Positions 44,401-50,604 of a stretch of 64,000 bases of DNA are shown here, piece by piece. The notes under the pieces were generated by a model. That model had not been told where the DNA came from. It made no database searches and saw nothing but the letters and a program-made list of their open reading frames with translations. Source of the DNA: Syngnathus acus. Its lineage: Eukaryota > Chordata > Actinopteri > Syngnathiformes > Syngnathidae. Every line of letters starts with the position of its first letter. The stretch's first letter is position 1. Both the position numbers and the translations under genes were made by a program. The stretch spans positions 4,526,039 through 4,590,038 of the forward strand of contig NC_051097.1 in assembly GCF_901709675.1 (NCBI RefSeq), written 5' to 3'.

Positions 44401-46260
44401 GGTAGTCATGACATTGGCAGCCTTAGAATTGATGCCCGTGACAAATCTATATTGAAATACCCAGTTCTGAGTGACAGTACTGAGCGCCAACAGAGATTTA
44501 AGGGCAATTGTTCAAGTTCAAAACGTTTGACCCCAGGCTACCTCCATACAACAGCCGCTTGCGCTTCCGTCTCACCAGATTGGAGAGTCCGATCCAGAAC
44601 GGCTTGTCGCCCATTTGCGCCTTCACAAACTTTTCCTCCTCCTCGGAGGTGATGGAGACCAGGTCGCCGGCCTCCCAGAGGCAGTCGTGACGAGCTCCCA
44701 GCCAACCGTTGGTTGTGTCTAACTTCTTGTAGCATTTGGAGCCGTGAGAATTCCATCCGTGGTTTGTGTCACATGGCTTATGACGGGTTACACCTGATGA
44801 ACCATCAAAGTTGCCATGGTCATTTTTCAACTCTTGGTGAAAACCAGAAATTCAGCAAACAAGCAAGAATGCACGCCACCTAACTGTGTCACCTGCATGA
44901 CTGACAATCGACAATTGACAAGACTTACAAAGGACTTGGGAATTGAGGGCTATTAGCCTGAAATAATAGAGTCACAAAAAATCAACAAGGCACCTTTTTT
45001 CAGAGGATAACCAATTTCAATCTGCTGAATAATTTCAAGAACTGAACGGAGGAGATTCAGTCCACTTCTGTCGTTCTGCCACTCGGAGAAAGAAGTTTTT
45101 TTTTTTTTTTTTACTCAGGTTCTGCTCACACGATGGCGCTACAAGTCAGCATCCAACTTTTTTTTCTTTTCTTTTCATCGATTGCCAAAAGATACATTTG
45201 CAATCTATGATAAGGAAGACGTGTTGACAAGTCACGCCTCTTCTTGTAACATAAATACAGAACAATTTCCGTGACTATCTTCTGCTCTTCACCCCCCACG
45301 GCCACACACGCAGACTCTAGAACGCGAGTATTTCCATTTGCCTCACACTTGACACATGTTTCAAAGTATTTTCCCCTTTTTTTATTGGAATGAGACAAAC
45401 TCAATGTGTGGGTGCAAATATTAAAGCCAATAGTGGTCTCTGCATGTGCACAAAAAAAAAAAAAAAACAAAAAAAAAACCCTGCAGCCGAGATGATGTTT
45501 TTGTGGATTTTGTTTGGAGGGATGGATGTTTCAGTTGGATCAATATTGCACGTGCTATTAGATATAAAACATTGTTTGGTGGTAAAGAGAGATTTGATCA
45601 CTTATACTTATCCTCACAATGATGTACGACTTTAATGTAGAACGGACATCTTCATTCCTATTAAGTACAAAATGTACTATTTGTTTATTTTCACGACAGT
45701 GCATGTGAGGAGAAAAATGGGGCGTCTGCCTTTCAAGAAAAGTGATACTCTGTATACACTGGATACAATGTCCCATTGTGTCTCGCAATCAATCAGCTTG
45801 TTATTAAGGTATAACATAAAAAGACAGTTTGCACTCACATGACTCAAGGAAAAACCTTGACCCACAAGGTTTACGTGCACATGAACAACATTTATGTGAC
45901 GTCAAGAACATCCAATCTTAAAACAACTCCATTTGGGTCAAAAATTGGACCAAATTTGGGTTACAAATCAGACCGAACTGTTTGGCGCAGAACAATCCAC
46001 TTTTATACAAAACTCCAAAAATGCCAAAACATCGCATAGTAAATTCACCCAGCTTCCTGAGTCGGTCGAATTTTTAACCCAGCAGCGGATCCGCACTGCA
46101 ATTCGAACCAAATGCCTCCTTCCAAAGTTATAATAAGAGTACAACGATCGCAAAGTTGGACATTTTCTTTTATGTACTCACCGGCTGCGCAGCTGTACAT
46201 CATCCATACGACGCAAGACAGGTGGACCAGCGCCAGGCGCGCGGCCAGCGGGGCCATCAT
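22810..46260 (-). CDS. giant multidomain lectin 1: signal peptide, 15 CTLDs, SUEL, F5/8C, LCCL, CTLD tail (67 exons)
   Basis: This is a predicted secreted carbohydrate- and surface-binding protein of 2585 residues. Domain order: signal peptide 1-26; block A1 27-334; A2 335-771; B3 772-1219; A4 1220-1656; B5 1657-2103; SUEL 2104-2202; F5/8C 2203-2342; LCCL 2343-2440; last CTLD 2441-2585. I placed 67 exons with GT-AG borders. Their summed length is 7758 nt, an exact multiple of three with one terminal TAG. Domain junctions are all phase 1. The array recalls mannose-receptor-family proteins (8-10 CTLDs), but I find no ricin-type or fibronectin type II domain and no membrane segment. The third CTLD of A1 is truncated and is left out of the model. 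A GTAGCA donor-like site just before the stop leaves open an alternative 3' end. Expression and splicing are unverified. Confidence 0.8.
23492..23992 (-). CDS. lectin 1 LCCL domain
   Basis: Exons 23938-23992, 23804-23864, 23606-23739 and 23492-23535. Diagnostic segments: TFYCPPGCAKPFVFGTLVYS, SHICAAAIHAGVIQNHIGGD, IVMRAPKQQVYTGS, NGIISR, ending DDPLGVSYTFADG. This is the YCPxxC / ICxAAIHAGV pattern of LCCL, known from Limulus factor C, cochlin, CRISPLD and DCBLD proteins. Pairing F5/8C with LCCL recalls DCBLD1/2, but the order and neighbours differ. Confidence 0.92.
24073..24639 (-). CDS. lectin 1 F5/8 type C (discoidin) domain
   Basis: Exons 24505-24639, 24278-24438 and 24073-24196. Diagnostic segments: LGIADGSLADSFFKLSSS, ARLNGESCWKP, WIQVNLGYKRKVTAIVTQ, RKWTKHPNGK, TPAFAQYVRILPLEN, LRLDILGC. 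Discoidin domains bind phospholipid or glycan surfaces. A 66-bp in-frame GT-AG segment (24439-24504) splits the first exon. Removing it gives the more canonical spacing between the CWKP motif and WIQVNLG. Confidence 0.92.
24785..25391 (-). CDS. lectin 1 SUEL / rhamnose-binding-lectin (Gal_Lectin) domain
   Basis: Exons 25239-25391 and 24785-24928, phase 1 at both ends. The frame shows the SUEL cysteine pattern: LVCNNGSADLFCEG, ISIQSAFYGRQ, DVCLVDSYSYDDG, then YCAVEGILPRYRKMCNG, KCHIELLEDDSCP, KYLEMVYSCEH. In this family the AxYGR motif and the KYLxVxYxC end contribute to rhamnose/galactose binding. Here the first is AFYGR and the last is intact. SUEL domains occur in fish egg lectins, latrophilins and PKD1L2-type proteins. 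Confidence 0.88.
25458..28399 (-). CDS. lectin 1 block B5: three CTLDs plus linker
   Basis: Alpha exons: 28191-28399, 28006-28118, 27710-27831. Beta exons: 27575-27637, 27343-27498, 27149-27237, 26483-26603. Gamma exons: 26362-26397 (linker), 26116-26283, 25739-25858, 25560-25670. Closing linker: 25458-25490 (NTPKPPQPHD). B-type signatures: TCERTKGWRRFGSNCYKK, FLYRDSCYHFEGMKRTW, FEWSDATPT, SFICKKG, SAKCGWWPDRSSSDFCYL, GDLLSITNSHE, NNNITKDGSEWTDGSPFG. The alpha mini-intron 28119-28190 (72 bp) is stop-free here but has an in-frame stop in gene copy 2. Confidence 0.87.
28529..32990 (-). CDS. lectin 1 block A4: three CTLDs
   Basis: Alpha exons: 32770-32990, 32547-32659, 30603-30724. Beta exons: 30475-30537, 30198-30353, 30038-30117, 29455-29569. 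Gamma exons: 29333-29383 (linker), 29094-29261, 28708-28818, 28529-28639. Motifs: TCDTVNGWSPHGSSCYKK, FWIGLSNL, MCERSPKG; CPDGWPCSYKDLGYSYSRVE, FLYKDSCYHFEG; NDFCYLINAM, GNLLAITDSNE, SLWLDASD, GYVCKRRG. The first alpha intron (32660-32769, 110 bp) contains stops and must be spliced. The second is expanded to 1.8 kb by a transposon. Confidence 0.85.
30849..32408. mobile_element. 1.56-kb TIR DNA transposon, present only in gene copy 1
   Basis: The left end ACCGTAATTTTCGGACTATA, then AGTCGC, and the right end GCGACTTTTAGTCTG, then TATATTACGGT, are inverted. It sits within a (TA)n tract. Interior: two similar blocks around GCTTTTACGCACGCCCGGTC (31212 and 31329) and two around CGATCGATGGATTTAATGA. 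It has no long transposase frame. The orthologous position in gene copy 2 (near 60250-60300) lacks it. Ends are certain to within a few bases. Confidence 0.75.
31857..32226. mobile_element. non-autonomous hAT nested in the 1.56-kb element (370 bp)
   Basis: Ends CAGGGGTGCCCAA and TTGGGCACCCCTG are perfect inverted repeats. An exact 8-bp target duplication GTTTAGCC flanks it (31849-31856 and 32227-32234). Subterminal sequence includes CGTCGATCGCGATC. Confidence 0.93.
33089..33860. repeat. repeat-derived segment shared by both gene copies
   Basis: Between blocks B3 and A4 lies a segment with GCGCCTCTGC and its inverted partner GCAGAGGCGC, then a poly-C/CA tract (33629-33688) and ATAAATATATTTATATAATA. 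The same segment is at 61495-62240. It was present before the gene duplication. I cannot assign a family. Confidence 0.5.
33967..36820 (-). CDS. lectin 1 block B3: three CTLDs plus linker
   Basis: Alpha exons: 36612-36820, 36433-36545, 36126-36247. Beta exons: 35995-36057, 35757-35915, 35557-35645, 34968-35088. Gamma exons: 34859-34894 (linker), 34613-34780, 34257-34376, 34069-34179. Closing linker: 33967-33999 (IPAKPQQPLPG). B-type signatures differ from A: TCAMTKGWHGFGSSCYRK, CSYKDYGIGYNRAE, FLYRDSCYHFEGMKRTW, WVGLKKNKDNFEWSD, FICKKG, SAKCGWWLDRSSDDFCYL, SLWLGVNNNITKDGSEWTD. The alpha mini-intron is 36546-36611 (66 bp, in frame, no stop). Confidence 0.85.
36933..37704. mobile_element. non-autonomous hAT element with a BED-finger remnant (772 bp)
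   Basis: Ends TAGGGGTGTAACGATTCATC and GATTTACACCCCTA are inverted. The flanks CTACTTAC (36925-36932) and CCACTTAC (37705-37712) are an 8-bp target duplication with one mismatch. On the plus strand near 37220-37290 a frame reads SFVWKHFGFQRKDGSTDN and then stops. This resembles the start of the BED zinc finger found at the N-terminus of hAT transposases. The element sits in the short intron between blocks A2 and B3. Confidence 0.85.
37800..40415 (-). CDS. lectin 1 block A2: three CTLDs
   Basis: Alpha exons: 40195-40415, 40016-40128, 39704-39825. Beta exons: 39571-39633, 39337-39492, 39174-39256, 38711-38828. Gamma exons: 38587-38631 (linker), 38348-38515, 37979-38089, 37800-37910. Motifs: TCDTVNGWSPHGSNCYKK, GDLVSITSEDEEKF, FWIGLSNL; FLYKDSCYHFEG, PSICQKG; NDFCYLIND, GNLLAITD, SLWLDASD, GYVCRRRG. 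The alpha mini-intron (40129-40194, 66 bp) is in frame and stop-free, so it could be retained. The beta linker exon uses a GTTGAG donor where the other blocks have GTGAGT. Confidence 0.85.
40489..41340. other. non-coding segment between blocks A1 and A2
   Basis: It holds a SINE fragment, a piece of the ancestral A-block flank (about 40690-40900), a C-rich run at 40941-40954 and unassigned sequence to 41340, where the truncated CTLD exon begins. No coding exon is seen. Confidence 0.6.
40508..40675 (+). repeat. SINE 3' half fragment
   Basis: ATCACCAAATGATTCCCGAG to GTGTGTGTGACGACGATCAT matches the 3' body of the SINE at 50206-50490. Head and middle are missing. Confidence 0.8.
41341..41385 (-). 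pseudogene. truncated first exon of the third CTLD in block A1
   Basis: The exon opens normally after a TTGCAG acceptor and encodes ANCGWWRENPAN, as in A2 and A4. Similarity stops at 41341, where those blocks continue NDFCYLIN. The frame then meets TGA within three codons, and the remaining exons of this CTLD are absent. The exon cannot contribute a CTLD. Because all borders are phase 1, skipping it keeps the downstream frame. Confidence 0.8.
41457..44793 (-). CDS. lectin 1 block A1: two complete CTLDs plus linker
   Basis: Alpha CTLD exons: 44576-44793, 43045-43157, 42721-42842. Beta CTLD exons: 42588-42650, 42358-42513, 42195-42277, 41587-41704. Linker exon: 41457-41507. Typical motifs are NGWLGARHDCL, GDLVSITSEEEEKF, FWIGLSNL, the closing MCERSPDG, and for beta FLYKDSCYHFEG, LLASVHSKVDG, SWLGLKNN and PSICQKG. 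The alpha intron between the first two exons is enlarged to 1.4 kb by transposons. The third CTLD of this block is broken (see 41341-41385). Confidence 0.75.
43711..44402. mobile_element. second copy of the TA-flanked MITE, with SINE remnant
   Basis: Termini CCGTTTTTTTCCGTGT and ACACGGAAAAAAACGG, each flanked by TA. The internal GGGTGCGTATTATACATGGG and CAGGCTTTTTTCCAGCATC match the element at 14383-15172. Confidence 0.75.
44203..44268 (+). repeat. internally deleted SINE remnant inside the MITE
   Basis: CATACCAAAGACTATAAAAA and GGGACCCATTGCCTCCCTG run straight into GTGTGTGACGATCATTGGGA. About 180 bp of SINE body are missing. The position relative to the MITE 3' part equals that of the SINE in the 14383-15172 copy. 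Confidence 0.75.
44794..46181 (-). other. lectin 1 intron 1
   Basis: No domain-encoding exon is seen. The stretch 44870-45180 matches 60870-61180 and, more weakly, 40690-40900. It is therefore an ancestral flank that sits upstream of each A-type block. Confidence 0.5.
46182..46260 (-). CDS. lectin 1 exon 1: signal peptide
   Basis: The exon begins ATG ATG and encodes a hydrophobic leader (LAARLALVHLSCVVWMMYSC) ending Ala-Ala-Gly, a good signal-peptidase context. It ends in phase 1 at a strong GTGAGT donor, matching the phase-1 acceptors of every CTLD block. The next recognisable exon is 1.4 kb downstream. That it joins block A1 is an inference from strand, phase and position. Confidence 0.65.
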
Positions 46261-46329
46261 GGTGACGGAAGGCCACCAGAGAGGCTATTGAACGCAGAAA
46301 TCACGATGTGGTGCTCCGCTCAAAACAGG

Positions 46330-46440
46330 TGACGGCCGCCGAACGGGCGCTTGCTCCGGTGCTGCTGCTGCTGCTCCGCCCCCACCCACGTGACTCACGC
46401 GCCTGAGGAAGAGCGCGTTCCAGTGGAGACGCTCTTTACG
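46330..46440 (-). promoter_or_regulatory. probable promoter of lectin gene 1
   Basis: The 200 bp upstream of the signal-peptide exon are GC-rich. They contain a GC box (CCGCCCCC) and a compact CCCACGTGACTCACG, which combines an E-box (CACGTG) with an AP-1-like TGACTCA. No TATA box is evident. The assignment is from position and composition only. Confidence 0.35.
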
Positions 46441-46585
46441 TGTGCACGTCTTTGGCTGCGGTAACGCGATATTATTTTGGCCACCTTCGCTTAGACTTTT
46501 GACACCACTTTGATTTGATTCGGGATGGGAAACAGTTGAAGCAAGCAAAAAAGAGGGACAACCTTTGTGCATGGTCACTTAAACC

Positions 46586-47630
46586 CAGAGGCGTAGCCAG
46601 GAATTTTTCCAGTAGGGGCGCGCGCCCACAGGCCCCACAACCAGATGTTTCAATGTAAAAAAAACTTTTTAACATATAGTTCCAGGATAATAAATCAACT
46701 CAGTAATCAGATGGCGCAGCTACTGGCAAAAGAAAACAAATAACCAGATGAGTTTGTGATGTAGTTATTTCTAATCATATCTATGAAATAAAATATGAAT
46801 GTGGAGTTACTTTTAAAAAATTTAAAGCTGGATATGAAAATGAATATGCAAAAAATAAAAATGATAAAAACAAAATCTCATCTATAACCAGTCAAAAAGC
46901 ACATACATTGGCAGTCAGAATGATAGTACTGGTACAGGCAGAAGTAATAATTTATTACTTATCTATTAAACCAGTAGGCCCCAAATAACTTATTAATATT
47001 AGGCCTAAATTAGGCCTAATATAATTTGATATAGGCTAATAATAATTTGAATAATTAGGCTACTAATTATTAAATTAGTTTTATTCAACAACTAAATTAG
47101 GCCATGCTCACAGGCTATAGTATATAACCTACCCATTTTTTGCTGAGTAAGAGTTGGATGCCGATCAGGAGCAGGATCACCATCAAGAGCAGCAGGAGAA
47201 CCAGCGGTCTCATCAGCAGCAGTAGCACTAGCTGTACCAGTTGGCGTTGCACTGCCACTCGTGCATGCAGAACCACTCTCGATAGTGATTGTGACACTGG
47301 CATCATCCTCTTCCTGACAATTTTTTGCTTTAGGTACACCAAAGAAATAGGTAATTCGCTTTTTATTCATTTTCATGTAGGAGAAAAAAAACGAACATCA
47401 CCCACGCCGTTCGCTGATTGCTAAAACAACATCCGGGTCCGGGAGGCAAACGGTGAATGGATAACATCGCGATTCGCGCACATAGAATAGCGCAAGCACA
47501 TTCGCGCGAGACCGAAAGAAAAAAACGGCATGAAAATAAAAATCAAAAAAGCTCGATTTTTTTCAACCGGGGCGCAGGGAGTCCTAACCGGGGCGCCGCC
47601 CCGGCTCGCCCCGGCTTGGCTACGCCTTTG
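46586..47630. mobile_element. hAT element C2 (1045 bp) with a partial transposase-like frame
   Basis: Same termini as C1 (CAGAGGCGTAGCCAGGAA and TTGGCTACGCCTTTG). The exact 8-bp target duplication is CTTAAACC (46578-46585 and 47631-47638). It is longer than C1 and C3, with about 750 bp of extra interior including the frame at 47092-47376. It lies about 325 bp upstream of the lectin 1 start codon. Confidence 0.92.
47092..47376 (-). pseudogene. N-terminal fragment of a hAT-transposase-like frame in C2
   Basis: A 94-codon frame begins MKMNKKRITYFFGVPKAKN, the lysine-rich ITxFF/SxFF opening typical of ZMYM/TTF-type hAT-derived proteins, followed by an acidic and a Thr/Ala/Ser-rich stretch. No BED, RNase H-like or HAT dimerisation part follows, so it is only a remnant. 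Confidence 0.5.
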
Positions 47631-47895
47631 CTTAAACCTACGTTTCAAAGTGAAGCCAAGTAATGCGTAAAAGTCATTTTTACTGGACATCGGTCAAAGC
47701 GGATTCAGCTCATGACAACGTTGGCTGACAGAAAGAGCAAAAACATTGGGTCACTAAATCAGCTGACATTTTCTGATCAATTGTGTCCAAGCAGCAATGA
47801 GCAGGTTGACATGTCACATTTTGGGCTAGGGAGCCAAATGCAGGCAAGCAGGTCTATTCCACAGAAGGAATGTCTTCTTAAAAGGCACTGGCGGT

Positions 47896-48174
47896 CAGAG
47901 ACGTAGCCAGGAATTTTTCCAGTAGGGGCGCACGCCCACAGGAAAAAAAATCGAACATCACCCACGCCGTTCGCTGAGCGCTAAAACAACATCCGGGTCC
48001 GGGAGGCAAACGGTGAATGGATAACATCGCGCACATAGAATAGCGCAAGCACATTCGCGCAAGACCGAAAGAAAAAAACGGCATGAAAATGAAGAATCGA
48101 AAAAGCTCGATTTTTTTCAACCGGGGCGCAGGGAGTCCTAACCGGGGCGCCGCCCCGGCTTGGCTACGCCTCTG
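47896..48174. mobile_element. non-autonomous hAT element C3 (279 bp)
   Basis: Termini CAGAGACGTAGCCAGGAA and TTGGCTACGCCTCTG. The exact 8-bp target duplication is CTGGCGGT (47888-47895 and 48175-48182). The interior is nearly identical to C1 and to the outer parts of C2. Confidence 0.93.
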
Positions 48175-48246
48175 CTGGCGGTCCTAGACAGTTTTACCAA
48201 GGGGATTGTCTCTGTTGTGGCTTTATGCTCTGATAAACTATTGTAG

Positions 48247-48661
48247 TGTTGTCACTTACAGTGGGTTGCTTATTGATTGCTCTAACAATAACACACGGAG
48301 GCAAGGATGCAGTACGCGCCGATCTTTACTGGGTGCTCCGTCACGACTACACACAGACCTCCAATACAGACAGACCAACACAGTCGAGCACTGAGTGCTC
48401 GATCCAATCTACCACATCCCTCTTTTCCAACTGAGAAGTAGCTTATCTATCGCGTGTTTTACCTTAACTCTTTGGTATCAACATTGATCAAAATTTCGAC
48501 ATGCATATTTCAATTACAAACAAATCATGTTTCAATAACCCAAGTGGCTTTCAACAATCTTTTCTGTTAAGCTTACTGTTTGGTGAATCATGTTGACCTT
48601 TCTTTTGTCTTTCTCTTCGAACCCAGAACATTTTATAACGTTTCGCGATAAACACAGAACA
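48247..48661 (-). repeat. probable 3' LTR of a Ty3/gypsy-type retrotransposon
   Basis: Read on the minus strand it begins TGTTCTGTG and ends GTGACAACA, so it has TGTT...AACA termini. It is preceded by a purine-rich tract (GGAGAAAATAAAGGGTGGA) that could prime plus-strand synthesis. No second LTR is in the window to confirm it. Confidence 0.5.
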
Positions 48662-48726
48662 TCCACCCTTTATTTTCTCCATCTTTTTTTTTCTTAACAC
48701 TAGGTGAGTAACGACATCACTTTATG

Positions 48727-50604
48727 TCAATCAGTGTACCTGGCAGGGCGCCTAACTGCTCTGCCACTCCTGGTATTGCACGTGGGCGTGCTGTCCACAG
48801 ACACAGGACAAGGGTTGCGTGGTACCGGTTCCAGTGGTGGTGAGTCCACTGTTGCAGTAGTCTGAGTATGTTGAAACTCAGAGTCCAAATGTTCATCAGG
48901 GTGAGAGTCTCTGAACAGGCTTGGGCGTATCTTTCTCAGATGTCGCCTGTTCCTCCTGTGTGCCCTCCCTGCCGGTGTCTGTACAGTGTAGGAGCGTGGT
49001 TCATCTCGCTGTCTGATGACAACCGCTGGCTCCCAGCCGCGTTGCGTCTGCATGTGTACCGTGTCTCCTGGGGTCAACACTGGCAGTAGCTTTGCACGCT
49101 GGTCGTAGTGTTGCTTTTGTCGGGACTGCAAGTCCTGTATTCTTTTGAGAATACGCTGTGGGGCCGACTGTTTCAGCACAGCACTGGAACATGGAAGTGT
49201 GCTGCGCAGGACTCTACCCATCAACATCTGTGCAGGTGTCAGGTGTAGTCCTGTCGCCGGTGTGTTTCTCAGCGACAGCAACACTAGATGTGGGTCAGTG
49301 CCGGTCTGCACTGCTTTCTTCAGCGCGTCTTTTACTGTCTTTATGGTCCGCTCCGCCATTCCATTTGAAGAGGGAAAACCTGGGCTGGAGTGTGTGAGCT
49401 TGAACTCCCATGAAGCTGCAAATGACTGCATCTCATAGCTGGTGAATGGGACATGATCACTCACTACCTCCTTAGGAATCCCATGTCTGGCAAAGACAGA
49501 CTTCATCTTCTGAATCATACCTCTGCAGTTGTAGAAGCATCCCTTGCAGCCGTGCTGGCGCTTTGCTCAGCGGTTTGCGCATGATGACCTCCAAAGGTTT
49601 GTGATCAGACTGCACTGTTACTGTTCTGCCGTAGACATACTGGTGAAGCCTTTTAGCAGCAAACACTATGGCAAGTAATTCTTTCTCGATTTGCGCATAT
49701 CTTTTTTCAGTGTCCGTGAGCGCTCTTGATGCATAGCACACCGGGTGGCCATCCTGCAGCAGACAGGCTCCCAGTCCATCCTTTGAGGAATCTGCTTGCA
49801 GAGTCAGCGGCTGCTTGTGATCGTAGTACCTCAGCACAGGCGCTTGTGTGAGGGTAGACTTCAGCGTCTGTAGTGCTGCGCTGTGGGCACCACTGCCATG
49901 CTACGTCCTTCTTTAGCAGCTGTCTGAAGGGTGCCGTGAGTGAGGCTTCATTTGGTATGTACTGCGCCAGGAATTTTGTCATTCCCAGCAGGCGTTGGAG
50001 ACTTTGTTTGTCGTCCGGGGTCGGCATGTCGACAATCGCTTTGATCTTGGCGTCATCAGCTCTGTCTTGCTGCCGTGATGATGTGTTCCATATATTTTAC
50101 TGTGTTCACCTTGAACTGGATTTTGTCTTTGTTAAATTTCACATTGGCAGACTTTGCTCTCTCCATTACTTTCTGCAGGATTTCATCATGTTCCTGCTCT
50201 GATTAAAAGATTAAAGTCCCAATGATCGTCACACACACACCTGGGTGTGCTGAAATTTGTCCTCTGCATTTAATCCATCCCCTGGGGGAGAGGGGAGCAG
50301 TGAGCAGCAGCGGTGCCGCGCTCGGCAATCAGTTGGTGATCTAACCCCCCAATTCCAACCCTTAATGCTGAGTGCCAAGCAGGGAGGCAATGGTCCCATT
50401 TTTATAGTCTTTGGTATGACCCGGCCGGGGTTTGAACCCACAACCTTCCAGTCTCAGGGCGGACACTCTACCACTAGGCCACTGAGCTGATGATGCTGCT
50501 ATAATCATGTCGTCTGCTATGACGTACACACCTGGAATGTCGCCGAAGGTCTCACAGCCAACAGTAAATATGGCTCTTAGTCTCTGACTGGTTGGCCACC
50601 CCTG
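48727..50604 (-). pseudogene. broken Ty3/gypsy-type pol (reverse transcriptase, RNase H, integrase remnants)
   Basis: In transcription order: reverse-transcriptase fragments (50491-50604 and 50050-50205, separated by a SINE), a connection region at 49707-50027, an RNase H-like part at 49472-49837, and an integrase C-terminal half at 48727-49518 with the SNGMAERTIK glutamate motif. The parts lie in different frames. The integrase N-terminal half is missing near 49500, and the upstream end is cut at about 50604 by the segmental-duplication junction. It is a dead fish retrotransposon copy. Confidence 0.85.
50206..50490 (-). repeat. full-length tRNA-derived SINE inserted in gypsy-type pol
   Basis: Read on the minus strand, the head has A-box-like GTGGCCTAGTGGTAGAGTG and B-box-like GGTTCAAACCC (RNA polymerase III promoter). 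The body is shared with 14810-15058, 40508-40675 and 44203-44268, and the tail is GTGACGATCATTGGGACTTT. The host reverse-transcriptase reading resumes on the other side, so this is a true insertion. Confidence 0.9.

Larger units (their letters stand above)
43253..44534. mobile_element. TIR element inserted in the alpha-1 CTLD intron
   Basis: The left end GGGGTCAAACGTTTTGTACT is the inverse of the right end (TTCAAAACGTTTGACCCC). Weaker inverted similarity extends outward (GTAG..TGGGG). I see no clear target duplication and no transposase. It contains a nested MITE at 43711-44402. Confidence 0.6.
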
